A stretch of 64,000 bases of DNA from Globisporangium splendens (GCA_006386115.1 VFIW01000002.1:620001-684000), one strand, 5' to 3'. Positions 1 to 10,671 are shown, numbered from the stretch's first letter. Numbers and translations: made by a program. Notes: generated by a model not told the origin, from the sequence alone.

Positions 1-926
1 TCTTCAACCTGTCGAAAGTCCACTTTTGTGCTGATCTCACCAACATCCAAGGAAAACTCAACACCGAGCCATGGTGGTAGCGTGTAGCGCGAACTCTGAA
101 AGTACATTGCCAGCGTACCAGCTGCTTGCTCGATATCGACACTCAAGCTTGGACATGGAACCGCAATCCGCATTTCTGTTCCGGAAAAGTGATGGTGCGC
201 CTCGTCGACCACGAACTGAGTCAGCTTCTTCACAACCGCAGGTTCTTCTGACTCGGGGTCGATCCGCAGTTGCACATACAAAATCTCGGACGAGCTCGAC
301 GTCGTGACGATCTTTAAGCACGCGCGGTCGATGTACTGTTGACTGTACAGCATCGCCGCTTTCAAACCGACGCCTACACAATGATATCAGTATAAGGAAA
401 CACGTCCATGTTTTTGTTCGACTATCATGTCAACACAAAACAATCACATAACCATATTTCCCGCCCGTCTTCTTCCCACGCCATGCGCTTTTCGCTTTTG
501 TCGTTTCAAAGATCCCGCAGCACAGTTGAGCGATCTGGTGCGTTCGAATGCCCGAGCCGGTATCTGCACATACAACCTCCAAGAAGCCCGTCTGCGGGTT
601 TTCACAAACGCGTATCCGCAACATCTCGAACGCATCAGCTTTGGCATCTGCATACGGCAAAGACGAGTAAACCGGCAAAGTCGCATCCAACGCTATGCAC
701 CGTCGCAAATGCACGCACGCGAACAAGCGGGTGTTATCATAGCTCACCAAGAGAATGCGGAATGCCTCCGCTGACACAAATATGCTGATGTGCGCACACA
801 CAACAGCACGGTACCATTCTCGAAGAGCTCCTTAACCGTCTGCACGAGCGCGTCCTTGTGGCTGGCGAAGCCCAGCAGCTCCAGGTTATTGCGCACGAAC
901 AGCGCGCTGCGCCTATCGCCCTTCAT
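1..926 (-). CDS. Topoisomerase VI subunit B-like GHKL ATPase, 3' part missing
   Basis: Three exons are visible: 815-926, 453-692 and 1-373, the last running off the window. The joined protein has the GHKL ATPase motifs in order: an N-box ENALDA (E and N for Mg-ATP), DTGSGI (G1) and KYGVGLKAAM (G2), followed by LYSQQ as in TOP6B proteins. Both splice junctions restore motifs: ENALDA is split by the first intron (donor GTACCG, acceptor CATAG) and KYGVGL by the second. The family is the ATPase half of DNA topoisomerase VI; in eukaryotes it acts in endoreduplication (TOP6B) or meiotic break formation with SPO11 (MTOPVIB). The intact ATP site argues against the degenerate MTOPVIB form, but I cannot choose between them without the transducer domain. 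The start at 926 is the first ATG, with an in-frame TGA upstream; an earlier exon is possible. Confidence 0.75.
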
Positions 927-1217
927 TTGTATGCAAGTTGCACTTCAACTCGCAAAATGCGGAATGGCGCCATTCCGCATTGCGAGCATCAGAAAAACCA
1001 TCATCAATCATATCCTATCAGAAATTTCTGTATTGTAGGACCACATGGTTCATCCCTCTACAAGAGAAACTCAGAAGAACACATATCCCTATACAAGAGC
1101 AGCGTGTCAAACGTCGATCCATTGAGCTGGTGGTGGCGTGAACGGGACAAGCAAGCAGACGCTGTTAAACGCGAGTCTCTCTCGCAGCTGCTGCTTCTCG
1201 ATCTTCTTCTGTGGACG
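927..1217. other. Divergent intergenic region between TOP6B-like and carrier genes
   Basis: 291 bp separate the two divergent start codons. A frame continuous with the carrier exon is open back to position 858, but it overlaps the minus-strand gene and shows no family similarity, so it is treated as non-coding promoter and leader. No defined element was recognised. Confidence 0.4.
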
Positions 1218-2437
1218 ATGAGCATGACATTCGTGAAGGACCTGCTCACGCCGGAGCAGTGGAAGAGCGTGGTTCAGTCGACGTCGGGGCTCGGCGCCGG
1301 CGCGATCTCGACGGCGCTACTCTACCCGCTCGACCTGGTCAAAGTGCGATACCAGGTGCACGAGACGTCTGCGCGGCGGTATCGGTCGCTCGGCCATGCG
1401 TTCCGCACGATCGTCGCCGAGGAAGGCGTGCACTCGCTGTTCCGCGGCATGAGTCCGGCGCTGTACGGGTCGGCGCTCTCCTGGGGGCTCTACATGTTCT
1501 TCTACCAGAACGCAAAAGAGCGCTATGCGCGCTTGGCGGACACGGGCATGATCCAGGGCTCGTGGCAGTACTTCTTCTCGGGGATCGAAGCGGGGATCAT
1601 CTGCGTGCCGATCACGAACCCGATCTGGCTCATCAAGATCCGCATGCAGGTGCAGTCGAACGCGCATTTGATGGCCAGCACCGCGTCCGCGGGCAAGGAT
1701 GCTGCGTTGAAACTTGCCAAAAATGTTCCGTATCGCGGTATCACAGGTATGGAAGTTGCTACTGTTGTATCATTATGAATGCGCATGTGCACTGACGATG
1801 TCCTGTTCTGCTTGCTTCATGATAATGCAGACGCGTTCCGTAGAATTGTGGCGGAAGAAGGCGTGATGGCGCTCTACAAAGGCGTCGTGCCAGCTTTGTT
1901 TCTCACAACCCACGGTGCCTTCAAGGTAATGCTGAATGATTTCTTCTGTATGTGGCGTTGGAGCGTGTGGTGACTTACCTTTTCATTTGCTTTCTTTGAA
2001 AATGTGCTAGTTCGTCGCGTACGAAACGGTGAAGAGCGTGTATCAGCGACACTTTGGTCCGGAAATGGACGTGATCCCAACGCTTGCGATGGGAGCGATC
2101 TCTCAAGCATTTGCGTCGACGGCGACGTACCCGTACCAGGTGATCAAGGCGCGTTTGCAGCAAGGAGGTGCTTCTGCGTCGCAGTACAGCGGCACGTGGG
2201 ATTGTGCGAAGAAAATGCTCAGGTATGAAATGGCTACGTGCTACTGGGCAAATCGCTTCTGCTGGAACTAATGCATGTTTTTGTACACCTGTGTGTGCCA
2301 TTCACAGAAACGAAGGCTATGCTGGGTTTTTCAAGGGTCTGGTGCCAAACTTGCTCAAGGTGATCCCCACCGGCGCAATCGTGTTTGCATCGTACGAAAA
2401 GATCCACAGCACGCTGTCGGCCATGGTGATGGATTAA
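1218..2437 (+). CDS. Mitochondrial carrier, SLC25A32 (folate/FAD) type
   Basis: Exons 1218-1746, 1831-1925, 2011-2222 and 2308-2437 join in frame to a 321-residue protein, the usual carrier length. All introns are GT-AG and 84-88 nt. Three carrier repeats are visible. Signature motifs are PLDLVKVRYQ in repeat 1, PITNPIWLIKIRMQ in repeat 2 and YPYQVIKARLQ in repeat 3, each followed by an EEG or EGY turn before the even helix. The NPIWLIKIRMQ signature and the short, highly helical N-terminus fit the SLC25A32/FLX1 branch, which moves folate or FAD across the mitochondrial inner membrane. Substrate is inferred from the family only. The start is the first ATG before the carrier homology; ATG at 1224 is an alternative. 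Confidence 0.85.
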
Positions 2438-2677
2438 ATAATAGCGGAGCCCTACAGGCACTGAAGCGTTCCGCATTGCACAAATGAGACTTATAGAATA
2501 GAAGCAAAGAAAGAGAAAGAAAAAAAAAGGGGGTGGCATTTGTCTAAAAGAGCTAAAAGGATAAGTCTATTATATACGGCGAACGAATGAGAAACGAAAG
2601 GCAATTTTTGTTGTCGAGACGCCGCCGAGAAGATGAGAACCGAAAGGCGACGACTTCGTTTGTGGCTTGGAGGCTTC

Positions 2678-3385
2678 TTAGAACATTTCATCTTCGACAC
2701 GCAGGTACTCGCCGATATCTGCCTGGTGGAGCACCACGTATGCCGTCGGTTCCAGGTCCTTGCAGAGCTCCGTGGCCTGGGCAGCGATGCCGAAGCCCAA
2801 TGGGATGTCGTTCATGCTGTAGACGACGACACCAGCGTACTGCGGGGTGCCCTCCGTGATTCTGCCTAGACCCGATTTGACGACGTTGTTGCCGTACAGG
2901 AACGACATCTCCGAGTTCGGCTTGATCCACACCTTGTACTACAGAAAGAAGATAAAGCAGCAGCACATCAATGTGAGCAAATTGCACTCAGCCATTGCAA
3001 ACGTAAATACACCGCGCATACCTTGGCGTATTGGGCGAGGTAGTCAAGGAATGTGATGCGCAGGTGGAACTTCTTGGTCTTGGTGAGCTTGCCGACGGCT
3101 GTGCCGATGCTCAGAAGCTCGTCCGTGCCAATGTTGGTCGACTGGCGCATGAGCTTCTCACTGCAGTAGTACACGATGTTGCCGTGGAGGCGGAAGCAGT
3201 ATTTCTCGTCTGGACGCGTCACCAAGTGCTGCACATTGCGTCCAATGCTGTAACAAAACAATTATACCCATTAGCGAATGAGCTCATAATTTCCACAGCA
3301 TTTTGCCCTGCTCGGCATAATGGACGTACTATTTGCTGATCTTTTCGAACACGGTCTTGAGTTCTTCGTCGGTGAGAGGGCGCAT
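2678..3385 (-). CDS. NIP7: 60S ribosome subunit biogenesis protein NIP7
   Basis: Exons 3330-3385, 3022-3247 and 2678-2938 join to a 180-residue protein, the same length as human NIP7. It begins [16 protein letters not shown] and contains the family blocks [55 protein letters not shown] and, near the end, [10 protein letters not shown]. The C-terminal part is a PUA RNA-binding domain. NIP7 acts in the nucleolus in 27S pre-rRNA processing and 60S assembly. Splice sites are GTACGT, GTATGC and standard AG acceptors, and every junction restores a conserved residue (KYIG, YAKYKVWIKP). The gene converges with the carrier gene; about 240 bp separate the two stops. Confidence 0.95.
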
Positions 3386-3816
3386 GGTGGCTGGCGATGG
3401 GACTGAAGCGGGCTGGCTTTCTGCGCGCAGACAGAGGGGCAAAAGAGCGCGAGGAAGGATGGAGCTCTGCGTCACGTCCGTTGGAGCTCTTCCGCCACCG
3501 ATACTGGTTCACTGGTGGCGCGGCACACTCACTTCGCACCTTTAATATTGTACAATTTGGCACAGTTTCCACAGTACACGACAATCATTCGAAGTAATGT
3601 AAACTACGGTTATATAACACCAAGATTGCACTCACTGTGCATCGTTTTTATGAGGAGCTTGAAAATAACGCGTAATTTACACAAGTTTGATAGATTACTT
3701 TGATGCGCTGAATTGGTTGGCTCTGGTCATCGAGTGGCTGCAGAGGGAGGTTCGCTCTACGTCGCCGCTGCAAGCGCCAGCGCTGCCATTGCTCATTTTC
3801 GCACAATCAAGTAGAA
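3386..3816. other. Divergent promoter region, NIP7 / RPS16
   Basis: A 431-bp gap between the divergent starts of two ribosome-related genes. No ORF of interest, RNA gene or repeat was recognised; it presumably holds both promoters. Confidence 0.4.
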
Positions 3817-4766
3817 ATGGAAGGAAAGATCGAGTCTGTCCAAGTCTTCGGGCGCAAGAAGAACGCCACCGCCGTCGCTTACTGCAAGCGCGGCAACGGT
3901 CTCATCAAGATCAACGGCACCCCAATCGAGCTGGTGGAGCCCGAGATCCTCCGTGTCAAGACGTACGAGCCAGTGCTCCTCCTCGGCCAGCAGCGTTTCG
4001 CCAACGTACGTTGACACTCTGTCTCCATTTGTCCAAGCTTCAGCATGGTCCCTTTGCACCGACGACGTGAATAGCGGGCGATTATCTCGACGGCGTTGTA
4101 CGAATGCGGGTCCAGTTGCGCTCTTCGCGGCATCAAAGCGATTGTATTTATCCTACGTCGCAGTGCTGCATGCGTTCGTATGGCTCCTCGAGTGATCGTC
4201 TCGACAAGCTCCGCTTGTATCCACGGACCACCAATCACCCCCACACCCAAACGAGACCACGACTTCTTTCTCCAAGAGTCTGTGAAGCAACCGCACCTCC
4301 CAAACAATCTGTGTGCATGCTCTATTTACCGTCGTGTAAATATCATGCTGTCGCAACGGGCTTGCAATCACCCTTGACACTGAAAGCGCTGATCATTGAC
4401 CTCCTCCTCGCTTTCTCTTGCCCAACAGGTTGACATCCGTATCCGCGTGAAGGGTGGTGGTCACACCGCGCAGATCTACGCGATCCGTCAAGCCATCGCC
4501 AAGGCTCTCGTTGCGTACTACCAGAAGTGTGCGTCTGCTGTTGCTGTTCAAGCTTCGTTTCTGCTGAGAATGCCGTATACTCACATGCTGTGCTTGTGTT
4601 GTTGCCTATCGTTATAACAGACGTCGACGAAGCGTCGAAGAAGGAAATCAAGGACATCTTGTTGGCGTACGACCGTACGCTCTTGGTCGCCGACCCACGT
4701 CGCAAGGAAGCGAAGAAGTTCGGTGGTCGCTCGGCCCGCGCTCGTTTCCAGAAGTCGTACCGTTAA
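3817..4766 (+). CDS. RPS16: 40S ribosomal protein S16 (uS9)
   Basis: Exons 3817-4005, 4429-4528 and 4621-4766 join to 144 residues. The protein starts [20 protein letters not shown], carries the uS9 core [13 protein letters not shown] and [21 protein letters not shown], and ends with the invariant basic tail RARFQKSYR, whose last residues contact P-site tRNA in the small subunit. Intron 1 is 423 nt, several times longer than the other introns in this window; intron 2 is 92 nt. Ribosomal-protein introns often host snoRNAs, but I could not find a convincing C/D or H/ACA pair in it. Identity is secure from length and motifs. Confidence 0.96.
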
Positions 4767-5138
4767 GCGATTTCCCTTTCCGGTCTTTATTTTCGATATG
4801 TCTCCTTCGGTGCTCGCGTGCGGTCTCTTGTTGTCTGCTTGGCTTGGACTGGCTGAGATAGGAATGAAATAAAGGTCAATACAGAAAAGTGCGATATTTA
4901 GCAGCAATTTTCCATCGTATATCCTGTGTGTTTGTGGTTTTGATGCTGTGAAGCAGTATGAATGCAGATTACCCATTGATTGGCTTGAAATAGTCCCCAA
5001 ATCGACCTGTGCCGCAATTGATTGGTTAAAATGTCGGATTCGTACTTTATCGAGACCCGCCGAAGCGATCCCCATTGCTATAATAAATATCCACCGACAC
5101 CAACACGCCGAGCAAACGAGACGAAAGCAGCAGTCGCG
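4767..5138. other. Intergenic region RPS16 to SmD3
   Basis: 372 bp between two plus-strand genes. An AATAAA lies at about 4866-4872, roughly 100 nt after the RPS16 stop, and may direct polyadenylation. Nothing else was recognised. Confidence 0.35.
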
Positions 5139-5739
5139 ATGGCGGTGACGGGCAAGCGCGGTGTGGGCATCCCGACGATCCTGCTGCACGACGGCGAGGG
5201 AACGATCGTGTCCATCGAGCTCAAGACCGGCGAGACGTACCGCGGCTTCCTGGACGAGACGGAGGACAACATGAACTGCGTGCTCAAGGACGCCGTGCGC
5301 ACCGAGCTCAACGGCAGCACGACGCACGTCGAGCAGGTGTACATCCGCGGCGGCCAGATCCTGTTCATCATATTCCCCGACATATATCCTTCTCCACTGT
5401 CTGCTATGCTGCTGTGTATATGTATCATATGTAAATGTATGTATTTGCTTGTCTTCCTTGACCTCGTGGTGACGATTTGTACGTTAAAGCATGCGCCGAT
5501 GTTCAAGCGCGTCAAGTTGTGGAAAAAGCACAAGGGGTCTATACCAGCGCTAGGCCAGGGTGGACCAGGAGGAGGCGGACCACGAGGGCAGGCGGCTGCC
5601 ATCATTCGGAAAGGTACCGCGTTTGGGCGTGTGGCGCATGTGGGAAATCGCTGGTTCAATTATTGACGTGTGCTCATTTCTCGTTTTTTGTTCATGAATT
5701 ACAGCACAAGAGCGACGTGGCAGCTCTTTCCGAGACTAG
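5139..5739 (+). CDS. SNRPD3: Small nuclear ribonucleoprotein SmD3
   Basis: Exons 5139-5383, 5483-5613 and 5705-5739 give a 136-residue Sm protein. Sm1 contains GETYRGFLDETEDNMNC and Sm2 contains VYIRGGQILFIIFPDML; the latter is completed only across the first junction (PDMLKHAPMFKRVK, as in other SmD3 proteins). The third exon supplies AAIIRKAQ and then stops, matching the AAILKAQ block of the family tail. SmD3 is part of the heptameric ring on U1, U2, U4 and U5 snRNAs. Intron 1 is AT-AC and has U12 consensus sites (annotated separately); intron 2 is a normal GT-AG intron of 91 nt. Reading straight through intron 2 would give an alternative tail ending at 5666, which lacks the KAQ block. Confidence 0.93.
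5384..5482 (+). other. U12-dependent AT-AC intron in the SmD3 gene
   Basis: This 99-nt intron begins ATATCCTT, the exact minor-spliceosome 5' splice consensus, and ends TTGTAC. At 5454-5462 it has TTCCTTGAC, the exact U12 branch-site consensus (TTCCTTRAC), with the branch A 21 nt before the 3' end. No GT donor in the region gives the conserved SmD3 junction PD-MLK, whereas AT-AC removal restores it exactly (AT+G = Met). Confidence 0.92.
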
Positions 5740-6030
5740 CAGACGACAGAGAGAAGACCTCGTACGCAATTTGAATGTGCCGCCTTGTTGGACGAAGAAA
5801 AGACAAACGAGTGCGTGGTGCAATTCGTTCAAGACGCAGAGGCGTCTCAATGTGATCTTCTTGCGAAGGATAAATAGGCTGAGTCTACGTGGAGAGAAAG
5901 AAAGCGACTCCGTCAGCAAATGCATCCTGGTTTTCCCTATTCAACGTGTAAGTATATTGCTCCTATCGTCTTCTTCTAACCCCTTCATCTTACCTGTCGT
6001 CCGTCATCCAGCGAAAGAACAGCAAGCTTG

Positions 6031-7576
6031 CTATTTCTCCACGACGTAAATCGGACGTCGAAAGCCGTTCGCAGATGTTCGACACACTTGCAGAAACGTG
6101 CACTTTTTGAAGCCAATGGTCTCGACCAGGAACGCCGGGAAATCCTTTGGGCGCAATTGGATCTTCTGGTAGTTTGCTGCCGTGATCTCCGACGTGAATT
6201 TGCGCTTGTGGTACGATTTCCAAGGTTGCGGCTCGACGATGAAGCGACCACCGGGCGCAAGCAGCGCAAACACTTGCGCAAACACTTTCTTGATCCCGTC
6301 GTCGCCGTGGAACAAATGGATCCACTTTGTCACGCTAAAGCTATTGGGACGAACACAACGCACAATTTAAGTCCGTTTCCTGAAGGTTGGCGCTTGCATT
6401 ATGGTGATTGTACGCACCATGTGATGAAGTCGTAGTCTTTGCCGGCATGCATATCGGTGACGATATCCTCGCGCTTGAAGACCACGTTCAACGGAAACGT
6501 CGTGCTTTAACCATGCAGTAAAAATACAAAGCAAACCAGCAATAAAGAAGCAGCAGACAAGGCATTTGAAAGTGCAAACACATACCCAGTCGAGGCTTTT
6601 CCCAGTGAGCGCGGAAGCGATTCGCCTGTTTGCTCTGACAGCTTCCAGAGACGAAATGAAAGCGGCATTTCGTTCGCAAACGCGTCTGGCTTCGCATTCT
6701 CCGCTGCTGCCGTGGTGCCAGCATCGCTGTCAGTTGATAGTGGCGATTGTTCGCTCTCTTTTCCCTTTTGTGTCTCCACCTCATTCGTTGGGGCGATCTC
6801 GTTGCTTCCATCGCTGCTGATACTAGTCCCTGTTTCTTTTTCTGTGGCAGCGCCATTTGCATATGCTGCTCCGTTGGCTCCACTGGCTTGTGCTGCTGGT
6901 ATTGTCTTGAACGCCTTCTCAATCCGCATCTGCTCGATGACCCCTTTCAGATTCGTGCGCGCGAGAGAGACCAGCTGTGCGTCGACATCGATTCCGAGCA
7001 GATACGACGGCTCAAAACGCTTGGCTGTGGTTCATGGTCATAATAAAACACACAACAACAACAACAGCAACAGCAATACAAATGAGCTCTTTTTGCACGC
7101 ACAATGCCTAACTATGAGCATATATAGTCGACATACCGATCGCGAGCGTCAAGTCGCCGGAATTGCAGCCAATGTCAAGCCCACGCTTGCCCGCGAACCA
7201 CTGCGCCTCGAGCACCGCCAGTCGCGGATCTTCCTCTAGCTCGCCCTGACGCAGTTGTCCCAAACGGAACGTGTAATAACTGCACATAACAACGTGTGCG
7301 CACATACATATGCATGCATACGTATAACTTAGTGCGTATACCCATTGCATGCCCTCACCCCATGACTGGCAAGTGCTGTGCTCACCTACGAAAGTTGCCT
7401 ACGAGGTGCTGCTTTGGGATCTTCTTCTGTGTCTTGCGCTTCTTCGTGGACTCGTGCAGATGGCCATCGCCGGTACTCGAGTCGCTTGTCATCTGCGCAT
7501 TGCCATTGCGATCGCTCGCGTGGCGCTTTCGCGCCGACGGCGGCAATGGCTCTTCGGGCGGCTGCGTCGACGCCAT
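6031..7576 (-). CDS. BCDIN3/MePCE-type RNA 5'-monophosphate (gamma-phosphate) methyltransferase
   Basis: Five exons, 7386-7576, 7137-7279, 6586-7024, 6418-6504 and 6031-6340, join to 389 residues. The N-terminus is basic and disordered. Then come YYTFR, DPRL and the SAM-binding motif I LDIGCNSGDLTLAIAKRF, motif II YLLGIDVDAQLVSLAR, a long Ala/Ser/Glu-rich insertion of about 110 residues, the block NVVFKREDIV, and the family signature CFSVTKWIHLFHGDDG with VEPQPWKSY downstream. These match Bin3/MePCE, which methylates the 5' gamma-phosphate of 7SK or U6 RNA, and BCDIN3D, which acts on tRNA-His and miRNA precursors. Which RNA is modified here cannot be told. The insertion between motif II and the catalytic core is larger than usual. 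All junctions are GT-AG and restore motifs. Confidence 0.88.
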
Positions 7577-8918
7577 GTTTGGATCAAAAAGTGCTTGTGG
7601 TGGCACCTTGTCTAAGGCATAATACCCTACCAATATCGGAAATATACCCTGCATTGTTCGTTAAACGGCTAACCGGTTAAACATGGAAACCAAACACTGA
7701 TTATGGTGGCGGTCTGGTCGAAGAAATGATTCGATCTGGTTACAGTTAAAGCAACACCAACGGTGGCGCTGTTTCTTCGGGTTTTAACACACACAAAACT
7801 GAAGTCAAGTGCAGCAAAAAGGGATTTCCTGGGGTCCTTGGCATCGGAAAAGTTGTGTGACAGTGATTAGTTCACACTCTCCAAAAACTCGCATTATGCC
7901 CAACGACACCTTACACGTTTCGCTTTAATCGCAGCTGTGCGACACGAATTTGCGGTCCCAAGATGGCTTCTCGTAGTGTGTGCATGCCATCGGTCGTTTT
8001 TCATACTGGCGACTGCTGTGCACTGGTCTCTCCAGCCTGATTTGAATAAAATGACAAAGGCATCTTCGAGAGCATGCTCCCACAGCAAGCCTTTTCAGAG
8101 GTGGTCCTAGCCACCGTTCACCTGCTTGGCCACTGCAGAAACATGAACCTGAAGCGTGCATTTTCGGTTGGTTGGCAACACGATCCGAGGGGTGTTTTCA
8201 GACATGCATTGCGCACGTATGTTGTACGCCAACTCCTATCACTTCGGTTTTAGAGCATCTCCACCAGTGCTGCTATCCTGTTTTCGCAGCGTTGTGACTG
8301 GGGTAACTCCATTGCGGAACAATTCAACTGCACCAATGAACACTGTCGCTATTTTATGTTGCGGATTCAGAAAAGGCTCCATATTTTCGGCCAAAATACG
8401 ACTGAATGCGAGTGTTCCCTGATCGAATGTACCGGCCATATCGCAACACAGAGATGTCGCAACATCACAGACTTGTAGATTTTTGTCGTTTTAGCACCAA
8501 TACGTCGGACTAAAGCACCGGAAAAGGATGGCATCGGCTCCATCTTGTACTGGTGCTGATGGCGCTATTTGTGGCACCATCAAGGATTCGATTGATTGGC
8601 AAACCAGTGTGGTAATCTTCAGACGCATAGTTGCTGACAAAATTGACAATATTCTCGCGTCCGTCATGCTCGTGATTTTCTAACAGCGACCGATATCTTT
8701 GAGTGGTGTAGGCTTCGGTCCCGAGAGAGTAACTTAGCACCATGCACAGTGATGGTGATACCTCAATCATACAATGTTGTGGCTGGTCCAAATCCTGATG
8801 TCGTATTTAGTACAGGTTATGCCCTTTTTGTGCGTCGACTCACTGTCTCAGCGTTTTGTGGAGCTGAACGGCGGAGAATTTCTGTCATCGTATCCATAAT
8901 TCAGCTTGTCCGTACTCG
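7577..8918. other. Region without a recognised gene
   Basis: About 1.3 kb between the methyltransferase start and the repeat cluster. Minus-strand open stretches at about 7894-8161, 8239-8439 and 8510-8791 read like protein in places but carry stops and frame changes and match nothing I know. They may be a degraded gene. No RNA gene or repeat was seen. Confidence 0.3.
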
Positions 8919-9566
8919 GTAATGGGCTATAACCAACCATTACATGAAGGTGGATCTGTCCCAAGATCTAGTGTGCCACACACCACCTTCAGCGTGCATT
9001 GTGGAGACACAAATAACAAAGGGATTACAGTAATACAGTCCCCACATGCACGTCTGACGTCATTCGATGACGTCACGAGTGTTCTCTGTGCTGATCAGTG
9101 CAGAATGTTGTTCTCATGTACTGATCAGTACAGAGTAATGACATCCATGTACTAATCAAGTACTGAGTGATGGTTCCTGCTTGGGAAACTGGACTGGCGA
9201 CGAGACCGACGTGTCTCAGCCATCTGGAGTGAGTGGCGCGAGCCAATCACTTTGCAGGGATTTTAAACAAGACTTGAAGTTCAAGCTTCTAGAAGATCCC
9301 GTAGGTTCAACCTCAGTGTACCCAAGGTTTTATATATCAGATTAATAGGTTTTATTGTGCATGTTTAGGTTTTAGTTGTAAAACCTGTAGGATCCCTTGG
9401 GGTTCATTAGTAAGTAGCGACAGGAACCATAACCTTTTCAATTCAGTTGCAAATTTTCCTCCAAGCCCTCAAGTCTTCTTCCTCCCTCCAAGTCGGGAGA
9501 TCGCTTCCTCTGGCACAAGCGTGTGTGCCGTGTTTGAGGGACTGTTGTGAACAGCACCCTCTTACA
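8919..9566 (+). repeat. LTR-like repeat, copy A
   Basis: A ~648-bp sequence that begins GTAATGGG and ends CTCTTACA, so its ends resemble TG...CA long terminal repeats (TGTAAT...TTACA), with the first T changed here. It recurs inverted at 9619-10671 (copy B) and again, truncated, at 44700-45236 (copy C). It contains two perfect TGACGTCA palindromes (9055-9062 and 9068-9075) and TGATCA-centred palindromes at 9092 and 9122. No coding sequence is attached, so it may be a solo LTR or the arm of a non-autonomous element. Confidence 0.6.
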
Positions 9567-9618
9567 GATGGACACTGCTTTCGAGCAAGGAAAAACTGCA
9601 ACCATAATAATATGTAGT

Positions 9619-10671
9619 TATGGTTCCTGTCGCTACTTACTAATGAACCCCAAGGGATCCTACATGTTTTATAAATAAAACCTAAACATGCACAATAAAA
9701 CCTATGAATCTGATATGCAAAATCTTGGGTACACTGAGGTTGAATGTAACCGGACACTTCCGAGTTACGCAGCACGGTACGTGTGTGAGGAATCGTGTGC
9801 ACGACTTCTCTCAAGGACTCTGTTCCGAGAGCTGTTGCCTGCTTCCTGCAGTGCAACAATCGGTTACCTATAGGTCTCTATAGAGTAACCGTCGATAACC
9901 AAAGACTTTAGTTAACGGTAAAAATGGAACTGTTTATTTGTCGGAGGTTGCCCTCTGTAGGACAACCTGGATTATCTTTATGTAACTATGAACAATAGCA
10001 ATCTCAAGTGTAATTACTCCCCATGAGGCAATGAGTGGCTATGAAAGACTAACGCTAGTTGTCTTATGTGATTGGACGAAATGCATGTTCAATTATATCC
10101 AATCGGAGGCGCCGTCACTCAGACTGGCTGCCGGCTCCACCGTGAAGGTTCGAGCAAGTACGACGAACCTCATGGTTCAGTCTTAAACTTGTTGCGCGTA
10201 CTCTACGTACCGCAAGGTTCGGTTTGTTTGTGTGGCACAACACAAGTGCGTAACCATGTTACAGTGTAACCCCGTTACATTAAACCTATGGGATCTTCTA
10301 GAAGCTTGAACTTCAAGTTTGTATAAAATCCCTGCAAAGTGATTGGCTCGCGCCACTCACTTCAGGTGGCAGAGACACGTCGGTCTCGTCGCCAGTCCAG
10401 TTTCCCAAGCAGGAACCATCACTCAGTACTTGATTAGTACATGGATGTCATTACTCAGTACTGATCAGTACATGAGAACAACATTCTGCACTGATCAGCA
10501 CAGAGAACACTCGTGACGTCATCGAATGACGTCACACGTGCATGTGGGGACTGTATTACTGTAATCCCTTTGTTATTTGTGTCTCCACAATGCACGCTGA
10601 AGGTGGTGTGTGGCACACTAGATCTTGGGACAGATCCACCTTCATGTAATGGCTGGTTATGGCCCATTACA
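9619..10671 (-). repeat. LTR-like repeat, copy B, inverted and split by a nested LTR
   Basis: Reverse complement of copy A, sharing the same CRE-like TGACGTCA pair (about 10514-10534), the TGATCA palindromes and the outer end, here intact as ...CCCATTACA at 10671. Similarity to copy A stops at about 9619. It is interrupted at 9745-10279 by a separate 535-bp insertion. Copy B lies inside a LINE ORF1 remnant, whose sequence resumes at 10672. Confidence 0.6.
9745..10279. mobile_element. Solo LTR nested in repeat copy B
   Basis: This 535-bp insertion starts TGTAAC and ends GTTACA (perfect 6-bp inverted ends in the TG...CA form). It is flanked by TTGAA (9740-9744) and TTAAA (10280-10284), a 5-bp target-site duplication with one change. 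In copies A and C the flanking sequence is continuous across this point. No ORF is present. These are the hallmarks of a solo LTR left by recombination of an LTR retrotransposon. Confidence 0.75.

Noticed and set aside
858..1217. N-terminal extension of the carrier protein from 858
   Set aside because: It overlaps the start of the divergent gene, has no carrier similarity and would be an odd 120-residue addition.
4006..4428. Intronic C/D or H/ACA snoRNA
   Set aside because: I could not find a C box and D box with a terminal stem, nor a convincing H/ACA pair.
5614..5666. SmD3 tail read directly through to the stop at 5666
   Set aside because: Splicing 5614-5704 gives the family block AAIIRKAQ and a normal tail; the read-through tail does not.
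8919..10671. DNA transposon with long terminal inverted repeats
   Set aside because: The inverted pair is explained as well by two separate LTR-like insertions: copy C exists alone, inner ends differ, and no target-site duplication flanks the pair.
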